A stretch of DNA of 40,007 bases from Lentisphaerota bacterium (GCA_016873655.1 VGWI01000014.1:1-40007); one strand, 5' to 3'. Shown: positions 25,848-34,491, counted from the stretch's first letter. The notes: generated by a model not told the origin, from the sequence alone. Numbers and translations: made by a program.

Positions 25848-26954
25848 TCAACCTTGCAACAGACCATCATCGCGCGCCGTTCCGCAAGTGTAGAACGGCA
25901 GCGAAACCGTCTCAGCCGACAGCGTTCCACGCGCGCCGGCTATATTCAGGCGCGCGCCTGGCGCGGCTGCGTCCGGCGCAACGTAAGCCAGAGCCACGGC
26001 GCATCCCATGGACGGCGCGTAGCTGCCGCTCGTTACGATGCCGGCCTGGCTGTTGTCCGCCCGTATCACGCTGTCGCCCTGACGCGCCGCACGGCGGCCG
26101 TCCAGCCTGAGGCCGGTCAGCCGCGGGCCCCGCCCGGCGGCGCGTATTGCATCCGCGCCGGTGAACTGTTTAGTTCGGGACAATGCCCTTGTAAAGCCGG
26201 ATTCCGCGGCGTTTCTTCCGGGGCCCAGTTCATGGCCGTAGAGAGGCATCCCCATCTCAAGCCGCAGCGTGTCCCTGGCGCCAAGTCCGGCCGGGAGCGC
26301 ACCCGCGGCCAGACACCCGCGCCAGAGGGCAAGGATCGTTTCGGGGGCGGCGTAGAGCTCGAATCCCAGTTCGCCGGTGTAGCCGGTCCTGCTGACGAGG
26401 ATGCGGGCGCCGCAGAAGGCGGATTCGGAGAACGAATAGTAGCGAAGCGACGCAACAACGTCGCCGAGGATGGGACGCAGCAGCCGCGTGGAACCGGGGC
26501 CCTGGACGTCGATTTTGGCGGTTTCGGCGGACATGTCGGCACAGCGCGTGGAACGGGAAACGTGCCGCGTGATCCATTCCACATCACTGCCGCGCGTGGA
26601 GGCGTTGACAACCAGCATGAACGAGTCGGGGGCGAGCCGGTACACGAGCAGATCGTCCAGCACGCCGCCGTTTTCGTTGCAGAGAAGGCCGTACCTGCAG
26701 CGGCCGGGCTGGAGCGGTGCAACGTCGCACGACACCAGGTTTTCCAGGTCATCGAGCGCGGACGGACCCTGCAGCAGGATAACGCCCATGTGGCACGTGT
26801 CGAAGACAACGGCGCCGCTTCTCGCCGCTTCGTGTTCGGCGACGATTCCTGCGGCGTACTGGATGGGCATCTCGTACCCCGCGAACGGCGCGAATCTGGC
26901 GCCAAGGGCGGCATGTTCGGGGTAAAGAACGGTTCTGGCAAGCGCTGCCGTCAT
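25848..26954 (-). CDS. gcvT: Glycine cleavage system aminomethyltransferase (T protein)
   Basis: GcvT releases ammonia from the aminomethyl-lipoyl arm and transfers the methylene group to tetrahydrofolate. The 368-residue product has the family order: FAGYEMPIQYAAGIVAEHEAAR near the N-terminus, FDTCHMGVILLQGPSALDDLENLVSCDV, NENGGVLDDLLVYRL with the conserved Asp of the active site, SRTGYTGELGFELY, and GLGARDTLRLEMGMPLYGHEL. The ATG at 26954 has AAGGGGGG upstream. It is the first gene of gcvT-gcvH-gcvPA-gcvPB. The gap to gcvH is 47 nt. No glycine riboswitch can fit in the 91-nt leader, which instead holds a stable hairpin. Confidence 0.95.
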   Translation of the reverse strand: MTAALARTVLYPEHAALGARFAPFAGYEMPIQYAAGIVAEHEAARSGAVVFDTCHMGVILLQGPSALDDLENLVSCDVAPLQPGRCRYGLLCNENGGVLDDLLVYRLAPDSFMLVVNASTRGSDVEWITRHVSRSTRCADMSAETAKIDVQGPGSTRLLRPILGDVVASLRYYSFSESAFCGARILVSRTGYTGELGFELYAAPETILALWRGCLAAGALPAGLGARDTLRLEMGMPLYGHELGPGRNAAESGFTRALSRTKQFTGADAIRAAGRGPRLTGLRLDGRRAARQGDSVIRADNSQAGIVTSGSYAPSMGCAVALAYVAPDAAAPGARLNIAGARGTLSAETVSLPFYTCGTARDDGLLQG

Positions 26955-26980
26955 GAAGCGGGTCCCCCCCTTCAACAGGA

Positions 26981-27019
26981 AGGTGCAGGCGACGGGCTGC
27001 CCGCCCGCCGCCTGCACCC
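26981..27019 (-). terminator. Strong hairpin between the QueD-like gene and gcvT
   Basis: GGTGCAGGCG (26982-26991) and CGCCTGCACC (27009-27018) form a perfect 10-bp GC-rich stem. On the minus strand it is followed by CTTCCTGTTG, which is only weakly T-rich. It lies 27 nt after the stop of the QueD-like gene and 27 nt before the gcvT start. It may act as a partial terminator, an attenuator or an mRNA-end stabiliser. Confidence 0.5.
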
Positions 27020-27045
27020 TCGACGCTGGCATCCTATTTTCAATC

Positions 27046-27540
27046 TTACTTGAACGTCTTCGTCGCCGCGTTCATTGAAGAAGACCGGAACGTGATCTTC
27101 TTGATCGGCATCTTGTCCTTGAGCAGCTCGTAGAAGAGCTCGCAAAGGTTCTCGCAGGTCGAAACCTTCTTGGTCACGACGATCCGGTATTCCGGGTATG
27201 ACCAGGCGAGCGGGTGGTCGATCTTTTTCAGCGGAACGCAGTTCTTCGCGTCGTTATGGATGCCATGCTTCTTGTAGACTGCAATCACCGCTTCCAGAAG
27301 CGGGTCGCCTTCCTGGAACAAGGTCGCATGGTGAAAATGGTCACACACTTCCCATGCCTTCTTGAATCCATCCTTGCAGGCGTGAGCAAATCCCGTCACC
27401 GGGTCCACGGTGTCTTCGAGTTCGATGCAGAGAAGACCCGAGTGCCCGTGAAGGTGCTTGGCTTCCCTCGGCCAATTCATGAACCGGTGGGCGTACTGGA
27501 AGTCGAGGTTTACGATGGATGTGTACTTGTTGTCTGGCAT
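27046..27540 (-). CDS. QueD/PTPS-family protein lacking usual catalytic residues
   Basis: The 164-residue product has the T-fold pattern of 6-carboxy-tetrahydropterin synthase (QueD) and 6-pyruvoyl-tetrahydropterin synthase. The zinc ligands His18 (FQYAHRF) and His31/His33 (HLHGHSG) are kept, as is the DHFHH segment in the middle that corresponds to the Asp-His of the catalytic relay. But the Cys normally four residues before HGH is Ala27. The residue three before HGH, a Glu in the PTPS-III folate type, is Lys28. The substrate-binding Glu near the C-terminus (ETPT or ETCT) is replaced by RSSSMNAA. It may therefore act on a different pterin or not be an enzyme. It stands just upstream of the gcv operon, which uses folate. 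GAGGAG precedes the ATG. Confidence 0.75.
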   Translation of the reverse strand: MPDNKYTSIVNLDFQYAHRFMNWPREAKHLHGHSGLLCIELEDTVDPVTGFAHACKDGFKKAWEVCDHFHHATLFQEGDPLLEAVIAVYKKHGIHNDAKNCVPLKKIDHPLAWSYPEYRIVVTKKVSTCENLCELFYELLKDKMPIKKITFRSSSMNAATKTFK

Positions 27541-27715
27541 GACTAACTCCTCTTCTGGTTGTGGGCTGACTGATGCCCTTTCTCGCGTTGGACAAACCGA
27601 ACTGACACCTGGACACGTTCTGCGCTGTCCACACCTCCTTTCGTCGGGCGGTCTCTGCCGACCGGGTGCGCGCAGGGCTTTCCCATCACCGGAAACGCGC
27701 TTCTGTTGCTCATGG

Positions 27716-28189
27716 TTACTCTACTGTTCTACCTTCCGTCTCCATTGCCTTCCGCTTGCACTTCCGGCAGATTCCTCGCAATTCGACATAAACCCCTTCG
27801 ACGCTGCCCATCTCGGACACCTCCCCGGGAACCGGGAGCCGATCCATTGCGTCGCTGTAGAAGTCGCCAATCATCCCGCACTCCGTGCAGACGAAATGGT
27901 GGTGCCGATCCGTGTTGGCATCAAACCGGGCTCTGTCTCGCAGGGAACCAACGCGAGCGATGACGCCTTTGTCCTCCAGCATCCTCAGCGTCCGATAGAC
28001 GGTGTCAACCGAGATCGCCGGGATCCGTCGCCGCACACGGACGAGAATCGTCTCGGCGTCGGGGTGTTCCTCGCTACCGGCCAACTCCCGAAGAATCTCG
28101 GTTCTCTGATGAGTTGCCTTGACGCCCTGACGACGGCAGGTGTCCAGGAACGCCGCAACGCGTTTCTCGACTTGTTCCATGGACGTCAC
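27716..28189 (-). CDS. Fur-family regulator, PerR-like
   Basis: The 157-residue product is a winged-helix metal-dependent repressor. It has the DNA-binding helix region VDTVYRTLRMLEDKGVI, then the dimerisation and metal domain. Counting from the ATG at 28180, the five regulatory-site ligands of PerR are His39 (EEHPDAETI), Asp87 (RFDAN), His93 and His95 (RHHHF) and Asp106 (IGDF). Asp at the last position is typical of PerR, which senses peroxide by oxidation of these histidines. Two CxxC pairs (CTEC, CRKC) hold the structural zinc. Translation is called from GTG 28189 because GAGGGGAGAG lies 8 nt upstream; the ATG three codons later has poor spacing. A 7-1-7 operator lies just upstream, so self-repression is likely. 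Confidence 0.85.
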   Translation of the reverse strand: MTSMEQVEKRVAAFLDTCRRQGVKATHQRTEILRELAGSEEHPDAETILVRVRRRIPAISVDTVYRTLRMLEDKGVIARVGSLRDRARFDANTDRHHHFVCTECGMIGDFYSDAMDRLPVPGEVSEMGSVEGVYVELRGICRKCKRKAMETEGRTVE

Positions 28190-28205
28190 GCGAAAAACTC
28201 TCCCC

Positions 28206-28220
28206 TCGTAATCATTACGA
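28206..28220. promoter_or_regulatory. Fur/PerR-type 7-1-7 operator
   Basis: TCGTAATCATTACGA is a perfect inverted repeat of 7 nt around a single base. It keeps the TAATNATTA core of PerR and Fur boxes. It lies directly before the ribosome site of the PerR-like gene, so bound repressor would block its own transcription. Confidence 0.75.
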
Positions 28221-28264
28221 TGTCGTAAAGGTACGTCATCGCGCTGCGGCATGCAAGCGCTATT

Positions 28265-29236
28265 TCAGTAAAACTTCGGCGCCGCGGCAGCGAGTGTCCG
28301 GCGATTTTTCTTCCTTGCCAACAGACTGTTCGTGATTACTGCCGCCAGAAGCGGCAGTCCGGCGGCGGCGGATGTCCAGCGCAGGGTCCTCAACGGCGGA
28401 ACGCGGCCTGAGGCTGCCGCGAGATTGAAGAAGATGACCGCGCAGCTCAGCCAGACGGCGGAGAAGTTGCCGAGCGGCGAATCCGAGCGGACACACTGAA
28501 GCCCCTGAACCCGCGTCCGTGAAAATGGCCAGAACAGGTTGCTGCCGAGAAAACCTGCCTGGTCGAGCAGTATGTGCAGCGCGAACGCGCCGCCGGCCGC
28601 CGCCGCACCGATCGCTCCGGCGAACGTGCCGGCAAGCGCCGTGACCCCGGCCGCCGCGGCCACGCTGTGGGAGAAACGGCGATGCCACGGAAGAAAAACC
28701 GGCACCACTGCGCCGTCGGCCGCCGGCTCCATCGCGAACATCGCATCGCCGAACCCCGAAACAGCGGTGCTCGCGCGGTATTCGAGCCGGAGCCGCGCCT
28801 TGCACGGGGCCCAGCCCTCGAAACGCGGCGCGGGGCCTGCCGTGGCGCCGCCGGGATCAACGATATCGCCCAGCCGGACGCCGATCCGGCGTCCGGCCGG
28901 GTCGAAGATGACGTCATAGCGCCGCCACAGGTCGTGTGAGACGCGTACCGGGTGGAGGCGGACGGTCACTGCCCTGCCCTGTTCGGCGGCCCGGTCCGCG
29001 GCGTCTGCAAGCGCAGCGGAGACGACGGCGGGATCGGGATTCAGCGGATCGGGCACGATTTCGACGTGGTGGGTATGGAGGAACCGGGCGAACCGGAAGT
29101 CCAGCGTATCCGGCAGCAGCGCGCAGACCGCGGCCAGCGCGAAGAAACCAGGATGCCCACGCCCGGCGGCATCCACCGCGCCGGGCAGGCACGATGTCCA
29201 TGCCAGGCCGACCGCCAGATGGGACAGGCCTTTCAT
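28265..29236 (-). CDS. DUF457/YdjM-like membrane-bound metal-dependent hydrolase
   Basis: The 323-residue product fits the YdjM/DUF457 group of inner-membrane proteins predicted to be metal-dependent hydrolases. Putative metal-site motifs are spread along it: His6 in KGLSHLAVG, LLPDTLDF near residue 43, LPWHRRFSHSVAAA in the middle and ALHILLDQAG after it. Several hydrophobic helices surround them, including one near the C-terminus (about 260-277). A soluble segment of about 120 residues (roughly 60-180) is inserted after the first motifs and is not recognised. Its ATG overlaps the stop of the kinase gene (ATGA, 29233-29236), so the two are translated together. The true substrate of this family is not known. 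Confidence 0.7.
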   Translation of the reverse strand: MKGLSHLAVGLAWTSCLPGAVDAAGRGHPGFFALAAVCALLPDTLDFRFARFLHTHHVEIVPDPLNPDPAVVSAALADAADRAAEQGRAVTVRLHPVRVSHDLWRRYDVIFDPAGRRIGVRLGDIVDPGGATAGPAPRFEGWAPCKARLRLEYRASTAVSGFGDAMFAMEPAADGAVVPVFLPWHRRFSHSVAAAAGVTALAGTFAGAIGAAAAGGAFALHILLDQAGFLGSNLFWPFSRTRVQGLQCVRSDSPLGNFSAVWLSCAVIFFNLAAASGRVPPLRTLRWTSAAAGLPLLAAVITNSLLARKKNRRTLAAAAPKFY

Positions 29237-30336
29237 GAAGGCCGCGCCGGGAAAGCCTCGGGCCAGCACGCCCGCATGGCTTCGTGCAGTGCGGAATGAA
29301 GAGTGCGCGCGGAATCCAGGCGGTTGTGCTTGTCGAACGCGGTGGCCTTCTCAAGCACTGCGCGCACGGGAACCGGAACACCGCTGAAATCGAGGACCGG
29401 CCCCGTTGAGACCTCCTTGATAGTTACCGAACCGGAGCAGGGAAGCCTGCCGGCGATGAGTTCATAGGCGAGAACGCCCATCGCATAGACGTCCGTGCGC
29501 GGATCAAGCTCCTCACCGCGCGCCTGTTCCGGGCTCATGTAGGCCGGGGTGCCCATGATGAACTCGCTGCTCCACTGGCGGTTCAACAGGCAGCCTATGC
29601 CGAAATCAATCACTTTCACGACGCCGTTTGTGTCGAGCATCAGGTTGTCGGCCTTGAGATCGTTGTGAAGAATGCCGCGCCTGTGCGCGTGCGACACGGC
29701 GTCGGCGGCCACTTCAATTATGATGTCGGCATCGCGCACGGGGAACGGGCCGGATTTGTCTATCATGCGTCGCAGAGTCTCACCTTCGACGTATTCCATA
29801 ACCAGGAAATAGGTTGAGCCCGCCTTTTCGAGGTTATGCAGTCTTACTATGTGCCTGTGGGAGAGCGCCATGGTGAGACGGGCCTCGCGGCGGATGGTTG
29901 CGAGCGCGGCCGGATCTCTGGCCAGGGCCGGGAGCAGCACCTTGACCGCAACCGCCATGTCCAGCAGCATGTCGTGCGCTTTGTAGACGGTGCCGGTTCC
30001 CCCTTCTCCGAGGCGGGGACCGACGCGGTAGCGGGTGCCGAGAGAGTGTCTTGTCTGCCGTCCCCGCATGGACCGCGCCCGTTCTGCCGCCTCGTGGAGC
30101 TGTGCGCGGTCCACGGGTTTGTGTGGAGCCGACCGCGGCCTCGCAGCGGCCCCCCCCGGGCGTATTGGTTTCGGGGCGGCTGTGGGTTGTGCGGGTGGCG
30201 CCGGAGGCCGGACCGGCTGCGGGGAGATGATCCGGAGCGGTTTCTCCAGGGCAGGGTCGTTTTCGACGAGTCTGATCATGCGGCGGGGCGGCTGCCCGCC
30301 CTGGCTCTGCGGCAACCGGTGCAGTTCTTCATCCAT
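29233..30336 (-). CDS. Serine/threonine protein kinase, soluble, HND-type loop
   Basis: The 367-residue product has a Pro-rich N-terminal region (residues about 40-75) and a Hanks-type kinase domain from about 103 to 355. Visible motifs are LGEGGTGTVYKA (glycine loop, 109-120), VAVKV with Lys132, Glu151, HND (224-226) followed by LKADN, DFG (244-246) and SPEQARGE. Asp226 is kept but the Arg of HRD is Asn, so it is a non-RD kinase; activation-loop phosphorylation may not be needed. No membrane segment or extracellular sensor domain is present. The start at 30336 is preferred over 30360 because GGAGAAG precedes it. It overlaps the YdjM-like gene and is divergent from the TPR/ExbBD cluster, with 211 nt between the starts. 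Confidence 0.86.
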   Translation of the reverse strand: MDEELHRLPQSQGGQPPRRMIRLVENDPALEKPLRIISPQPVRPPAPPAQPTAAPKPIRPGGAAARPRSAPHKPVDRAQLHEAAERARSMRGRQTRHSLGTRYRVGPRLGEGGTGTVYKAHDMLLDMAVAVKVLLPALARDPAALATIRREARLTMALSHRHIVRLHNLEKAGSTYFLVMEYVEGETLRRMIDKSGPFPVRDADIIIEVAADAVSHAHRRGILHNDLKADNLMLDTNGVVKVIDFGIGCLLNRQWSSEFIMGTPAYMSPEQARGEELDPRTDVYAMGVLAYELIAGRLPCSGSVTIKEVSTGPVLDFSGVPVPVRAVLEKATAFDKHNRLDSARTLHSALHEAMRACWPEAFPARPS

Positions 30337-30547
30337 TGCTTCGCTTCTCCGTTCGGACATGGGAGAAAGTGTTTTATCCGTCGCTGTTTGTCAACGCCGC
30401 TGCTACGCGGCGCATGGAACTCGGCTGCGCCGTGCCGCTCCGTGCTCGAGGCGTGAAAAAAGGGGCTTGTTTCCACGTTCGTCATCAACCATCATCGGTC
30501 GCCTGCATCAGCATCCCGCGGTTGTTAGGCCGCGTGGGCTATTGAAC

Positions 30548-33370
30548 ATGCGAATTCGCGTAGAAAGAGCTGCAAGTCTCCTTCTTTGCGTTGCGGTGTG
30601 CGCCGCCCTGGCGCCCGTCGTTGCGCGCGGGCAGGCCAGTCCCCGCGAATTGCGTCAGTCTGCGAACACCAAGCTTGCGCAAGGCGCGTTTGTCGACGCC
30701 GTCCCGGATCTTGAGCAGCTCATCGCGTATCTCGGCCAGAGCAAGGATGCGCGGATAGTGGCCTCAATGGAATCCGTCTTCTACAACCTGGCCATCTGTC
30801 ATTTCTTCAGCGGCCAGTTCGATCCGGCGGAGACGGCGTTCCGCGACTACGTAAAGAGGTACCCGTACGGGTCGAGGACGAAGAAGGCGCACGTTTACAT
30901 AGCCGACGCGCTTCGCTTCAAGGGCAGCCTGAAGGAAGCGCTCAAGGCGTACGAGGATGTCCTGAGGAAATACGGCCTGGAGTTCAGCAAGGACCTCAAG
31001 GCGGACATCTATTGCTCGATGGCGCGGTGTTACCTCGCCGATGACGACTGGAAGGCGGCGATCGAGCCGCTGATGAATGCCTACGTCAACGCGCCCGACT
31101 TCATGCGGAGAAACTGGGCGGCGACGCTGCTGACCACCGCGTACTTCAAGGAGCTCGACCTCGAGAAGGTCTACCCGCTTGTGCAGTACTTCCTGCGTCC
31201 CGACTCGTTCGCCTCGCGTTCGATAGCCTTCAACCTGGCCGCGCTCGAGGCCGGCGACGAGCTGTTTGCCGACGAGCAATACCGGGACGCGCTCTGGGTT
31301 CACCGCATGGTTTACCCGTACGACATGGTGCTGCTCCGGAGCGAGCAGCACCTCGCCTACCTGCAGAAGCTGGCCGACGACATGAAAGGCCGCATCGGCG
31401 ACCCGCGCGAGCTGATGCGCGTGCAGGAGAGCATCGGCGAGCTCGAGGAGGAGCTGAAGGCTCTGCGCGGCGTGCCGAATTACGACATGGAGCTCTACAC
31501 GCGCATCGCGCGCGGCTACATGGAAATGCTGCGTTACTGGGAGGCGCGCGAGATATTCCTCCACCTGCACGAAGTGGCGGATCCGAAGCTCGCCGAGGAA
31601 GCGCTCTACTTCGCGTTCATCTGCTCGACGCGCCTGCTGCCGTGGGACAGGGCGTACGCGATAGGCGAGGACTACATGCGGGTGTATCCGGCCGGCATGT
31701 ACTACGACCCGATCACTCTCGCGATGGGGCAGATGTACGCGAAGGAACAGAACTGGAAGAAGGTCATCGAGCACTTCAAGAAGGTTCTCGAGGTCAGTCC
31801 CAAGCACGAGTCTGCCGCTGAGGTATATTTCCTGGTCGGCTACGCGTCCTTCATGGAGGAGCAGTTCGCCCAGGCGATAGACTACTTCACGCGGCTCATC
31901 AAGCAGTTCCCCGGCCACGAATTCGTCGGCGCCGCGACGTACTGGACCGGCATGTCCCACCTTTTCGACGGCAAGTACGAGGAGGCTTCGCCCTACTTTG
32001 ACCGCGTCCTCCAGGACTTCGCGTCGGGTCCGTACACTGAGGACGCGTCGTTCCGCCGCGCTGTCTGCGACTACGGGCAGTCCAGGTACGAGGAGGCCGA
32101 CCGCCTGCTTGCCTCGTTCGTGGCGGCCTATCCGAAGAGCGTGCTTTACCCCGAAGCCATAATGATGCGCGCGGATGTCGCCGGGTCGGGCGGCCGGCTT
32201 GACGACGCGGTGCGCCTGTACAAGCAGGCGATGGCCGCGAAAGACTTCAACATAGAGTTCTACAATCACTGCGCCTTCCAGTGCGGGCGCATCCTCACGG
32301 ACAACGAGGACTGGCCCGGCGCCGTTTCGCACTACCGCCAGTACATCGAGAACGGGCGGGACGGATCCAACCTGCCGCTTGCCGTGTACTGGATCGGCGT
32401 TGCCCTGTGGAACAGCGGCGAGGAAGAAGGCGCCATGCGCTACTACCGCGAGGCGGTGGAGAAGCACGGCAAGGACATCAACGCGATGGGCATAGACCTG
32501 ATTCTCGACGAATGGGTCGGGCGGACGAAAAGGGCGAAGCCGGAAGAGGCCGCAAAGGCCTGGCAGGAGCTGGTCAGCTCGCTCACGCGGGCGATGCAGA
32601 ACGGGGACAAGGTTATGGAGCTGCGCCTGAAGCGCGTGCTCGTGTACCACCCGAACATGCAGGCGGGTGAAAAGGAAAAGATCATCGCCGGCCTGCTGGA
32701 CGAGGCGAATCTGCCCCACTCCAGCCCGTCGGTCCTGCAGTCCATGCTCGACTACGCGCGAGAGAGGAAGAACCAGGAATTTGCCGTGCGGGTGGCGCAG
32801 GACATAATAGACCGCTACACGGAGACCGACTATGCGCTCGACTCGCGCATGGTGCTCGCGGACGTTGCGATCGCGCGGGCGCGCAACTCCTCGGACCCCG
32901 AGCAGAAGAAGACGTTCTACGCCGAGGCGATCAGGCATCTTGACGTGATACGGGCGGTGTTCGCCAGCAGCGGCGAGGCGGCCCAGGCGCTGATGCTGCT
33001 TGGAAGCATCTACCAGGACCAGCAGCAATACGAGAAGGCGGACGAGTGTTACAAGGCGGTGCTCGGCGTGAAAGGCTGGCGCAACCTGTGGGCGGAGGCC
33101 GGGTTCGGCAGGGGCGAGGCGGCATACGCGCAGCGGCAGTACGAGGCCGCCGGCGCCCACTACCAGCATGTGTACGTCATGTACGGCCACTACCGGCTCT
33201 GGGCCGCGCGCGCGTACTTGAAACACGCCGAGACGCTGAGAAGGCTTTACCAGACCGGGAAGGCCGTAGCCGTGCTTGAAGAAATGCTCGCCGACCCGGA
33301 ACTCGCCGCGCTGCCGGAAGGCGCCATAGCGCGGGACCTGCTGGGCAGGCTGAAGGGACAGGGCGGATGA
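30548..33370 (+). CDS. Large exported tetratricopeptide-repeat protein
   Basis: The 940-residue product begins with a signal peptide (MRIRVERAASLLLCVAVC, then AALAPVVARGQA). The rest is almost wholly alpha-helical, with repeated TPR-like units, for example FYNLAICHFFSGQFDPAETAF, YFLVGYASFMEEQFAQAIDYF, YWTGMSHLFDGKYEEASPYF and LMLLGSIYQDQQQYEKADECY. Spacing near 35-40 residues suggests many repeats over the full length, forming a long superhelical scaffold in the periplasm. The ribosome site is poor; the start is set by the signal peptide. It is the first gene of the cluster with ExbB, two ExbD and the vWA protein, and its stop overlaps the next start (ATGA, 33367-33370). It could bind the vWA protein or peptidoglycan-linked partners; that is inference. 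Confidence 0.82.
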   Translation: MRIRVERAASLLLCVAVCAALAPVVARGQASPRELRQSANTKLAQGAFVDAVPDLEQLIAYLGQSKDARIVASMESVFYNLAICHFFSGQFDPAETAFRDYVKRYPYGSRTKKAHVYIADALRFKGSLKEALKAYEDVLRKYGLEFSKDLKADIYCSMARCYLADDDWKAAIEPLMNAYVNAPDFMRRNWAATLLTTAYFKELDLEKVYPLVQYFLRPDSFASRSIAFNLAALEAGDELFADEQYRDALWVHRMVYPYDMVLLRSEQHLAYLQKLADDMKGRIGDPRELMRVQESIGELEEELKALRGVPNYDMELYTRIARGYMEMLRYWEAREIFLHLHEVADPKLAEEALYFAFICSTRLLPWDRAYAIGEDYMRVYPAGMYYDPITLAMGQMYAKEQNWKKVIEHFKKVLEVSPKHESAAEVYFLVGYASFMEEQFAQAIDYFTRLIKQFPGHEFVGAATYWTGMSHLFDGKYEEASPYFDRVLQDFASGPYTEDASFRRAVCDYGQSRYEEADRLLASFVAAYPKSVLYPEAIMMRADVAGSGGRLDDAVRLYKQAMAAKDFNIEFYNHCAFQCGRILTDNEDWPGAVSHYRQYIENGRDGSNLPLAVYWIGVALWNSGEEEGAMRYYREAVEKHGKDINAMGIDLILDEWVGRTKRAKPEEAAKAWQELVSSLTRAMQNGDKVMELRLKRVLVYHPNMQAGEKEKIIAGLLDEANLPHSSPSVLQSMLDYARERKNQEFAVRVAQDIIDRYTETDYALDSRMVLADVAIARARNSSDPEQKKTFYAEAIRHLDVIRAVFASSGEAAQALMLLGSIYQDQQQYEKADECYKAVLGVKGWRNLWAEAGFGRGEAAYAQRQYEAAGAHYQHVYVMYGHYRLWAARAYLKHAETLRRLYQTGKAVAVLEEMLADPELAALPEGAIARDLLGRLKGQGG

Positions 33371-34491
33371 AGAACCTCGCGTTGATTGTTGCGATGCTGC
33401 TGGCGGTCTGCGGAACCGTTTCGCGCGGCCAGTCCGCGCCGGCCGCCACGGCCACGCTTGCCGCCGGCGCGGTGACGCCGTGCCCGGCCTACATCAAGGT
33501 GGAAGGCAAGCAGGCGAAGGTGCTCCTGGTCGGGGCCGAAGCGGGGAAGGTTCTCTTCTGCCTCGGCGACTCACCGATGGGGCAGAGGCGCGAACTGCCT
33601 GTCGAAAAGGTCGAGACCGCGTACTTCGAGTACAAGATGGACTACGGGGCGCTGAACAAGGCTGTTTACGAACGGAAATGGGGCGAGGCCGCGCGCATCA
33701 TGCTGCCGTCTCTCGGCCCGACGCTTCCGTTCCTGAACCTGGCCGACAACAACGCCGTCGAGCAGGTGCTCGAGATGGGGAGCCACATGTACAGGGCCGC
33801 GATGGCGTCGCTCGACGCCGCGGCGACCGAGGAACAGAAGGAAAAGGCGCGAGAGCAGGTGAAGGCGGCCTTCGCCGTGTTCACGAAACTCGGCAAGGCG
33901 GAATGGTCGAGCACCGGGATGCTCGGCAAGCTGAAGAGCTTCAAGTGCCTGATTGCGCTGGAGAAGCCGAAGACCGCGCGGAAGTTGTTCGATGAATTGC
34001 CGCCGCCGGCCCCCGGCGACAGGGCCTACGGCCTTTACTGGCTGCTGAAGGGCGAAATGGACTTCGCGGACGGTCTGCACAGGGACGCGATGCAGGCTGC
34101 CGTGAATTCGCTGTGCTTCGAGAACAAGGATGTTGACACGTTCCCTGATGCGCTGCTGCTTTCGGCGCAGTGCTACGAGGAGTTCCAGGAATGGCACCGG
34201 GCGCGCGACGTGTACTACGAGACGGCGAAGATATTCCCGGACACCGACTGGGCGGAAGGCGCGGTGCGCAGGCTTCATTTCATCATGGACCGCGGGCTTA
34301 CAAAGGAAGAAGAGAAGTCTGCCGTGGAAACCGTGTTCTTCGGCCTGAAAGAAGACATGAACAAGAAGGTGAAAGACCTCTTTGAGGAACTGGCTTCCGG
34401 CCGGAAACGCGTGTTCGGAGAGCCGGAAGAGGACAAGACGCCGGTTGTTGACGAGGTGGACAAACTGAATCTGGACGAGCCGGACGAATAA
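33367..34491 (+). CDS. Exported helical protein, second gene of the ExbBD/vWA cluster
   Basis: The 374-residue product has a signal peptide (MKNLALIVAMLLAVCGTVSRGQS). A short beta-rich segment follows (about residues 40-90, YIKVEGKQAKVLLVGAEAGKVLF), then a helical TPR-like domain (about 95-310) with units such as SAQCYEEFQEWHRARDVYYETAKIFPDTDW. The C-terminus is charged and acidic (EPEEDKTPVVDEVDKLNLDEPDE). No family name was recognised. The start codon overlaps the stop of the large TPR gene, and the ExbB-like gene follows after 21 nt. It probably works in the periplasm with the larger TPR protein. Confidence 0.75.
   Translation: MKNLALIVAMLLAVCGTVSRGQSAPAATATLAAGAVTPCPAYIKVEGKQAKVLLVGAEAGKVLFCLGDSPMGQRRELPVEKVETAYFEYKMDYGALNKAVYERKWGEAARIMLPSLGPTLPFLNLADNNAVEQVLEMGSHMYRAAMASLDAAATEEQKEKAREQVKAAFAVFTKLGKAEWSSTGMLGKLKSFKCLIALEKPKTARKLFDELPPPAPGDRAYGLYWLLKGEMDFADGLHRDAMQAAVNSLCFENKDVDTFPDALLLSAQCYEEFQEWHRARDVYYETAKIFPDTDWAEGAVRRLHFIMDRGLTKEEEKSAVETVFFGLKEDMNKKVKDLFEELASGRKRVFGEPEEDKTPVVDEVDKLNLDEPDE

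Noticed and set aside
26955-27045. Glycine riboswitch upstream of gcvT
   Set aside because: The space is too short for even one aptamer plus expression platform and shows none of the conserved elements; only a simple hairpin is present.
27543-27713. A 56-codon minus-strand frame starting 2 nt after the PerR-like gene
   Set aside because: Close spacing is suggestive, but the ribosome site is weak, the composition looks random and there is no recognised motif. It more likely covers the promoter region of the QueD-like gene.
30764-33226. An 820-codon open frame on the minus strand opposite the TPR gene
   Set aside because: It mirrors the codon pattern of the TPR gene in high-GC DNA, is rich in Arg/Val/Leu/His with no known domain, and the plus-strand product has a signal peptide and clear repeats.
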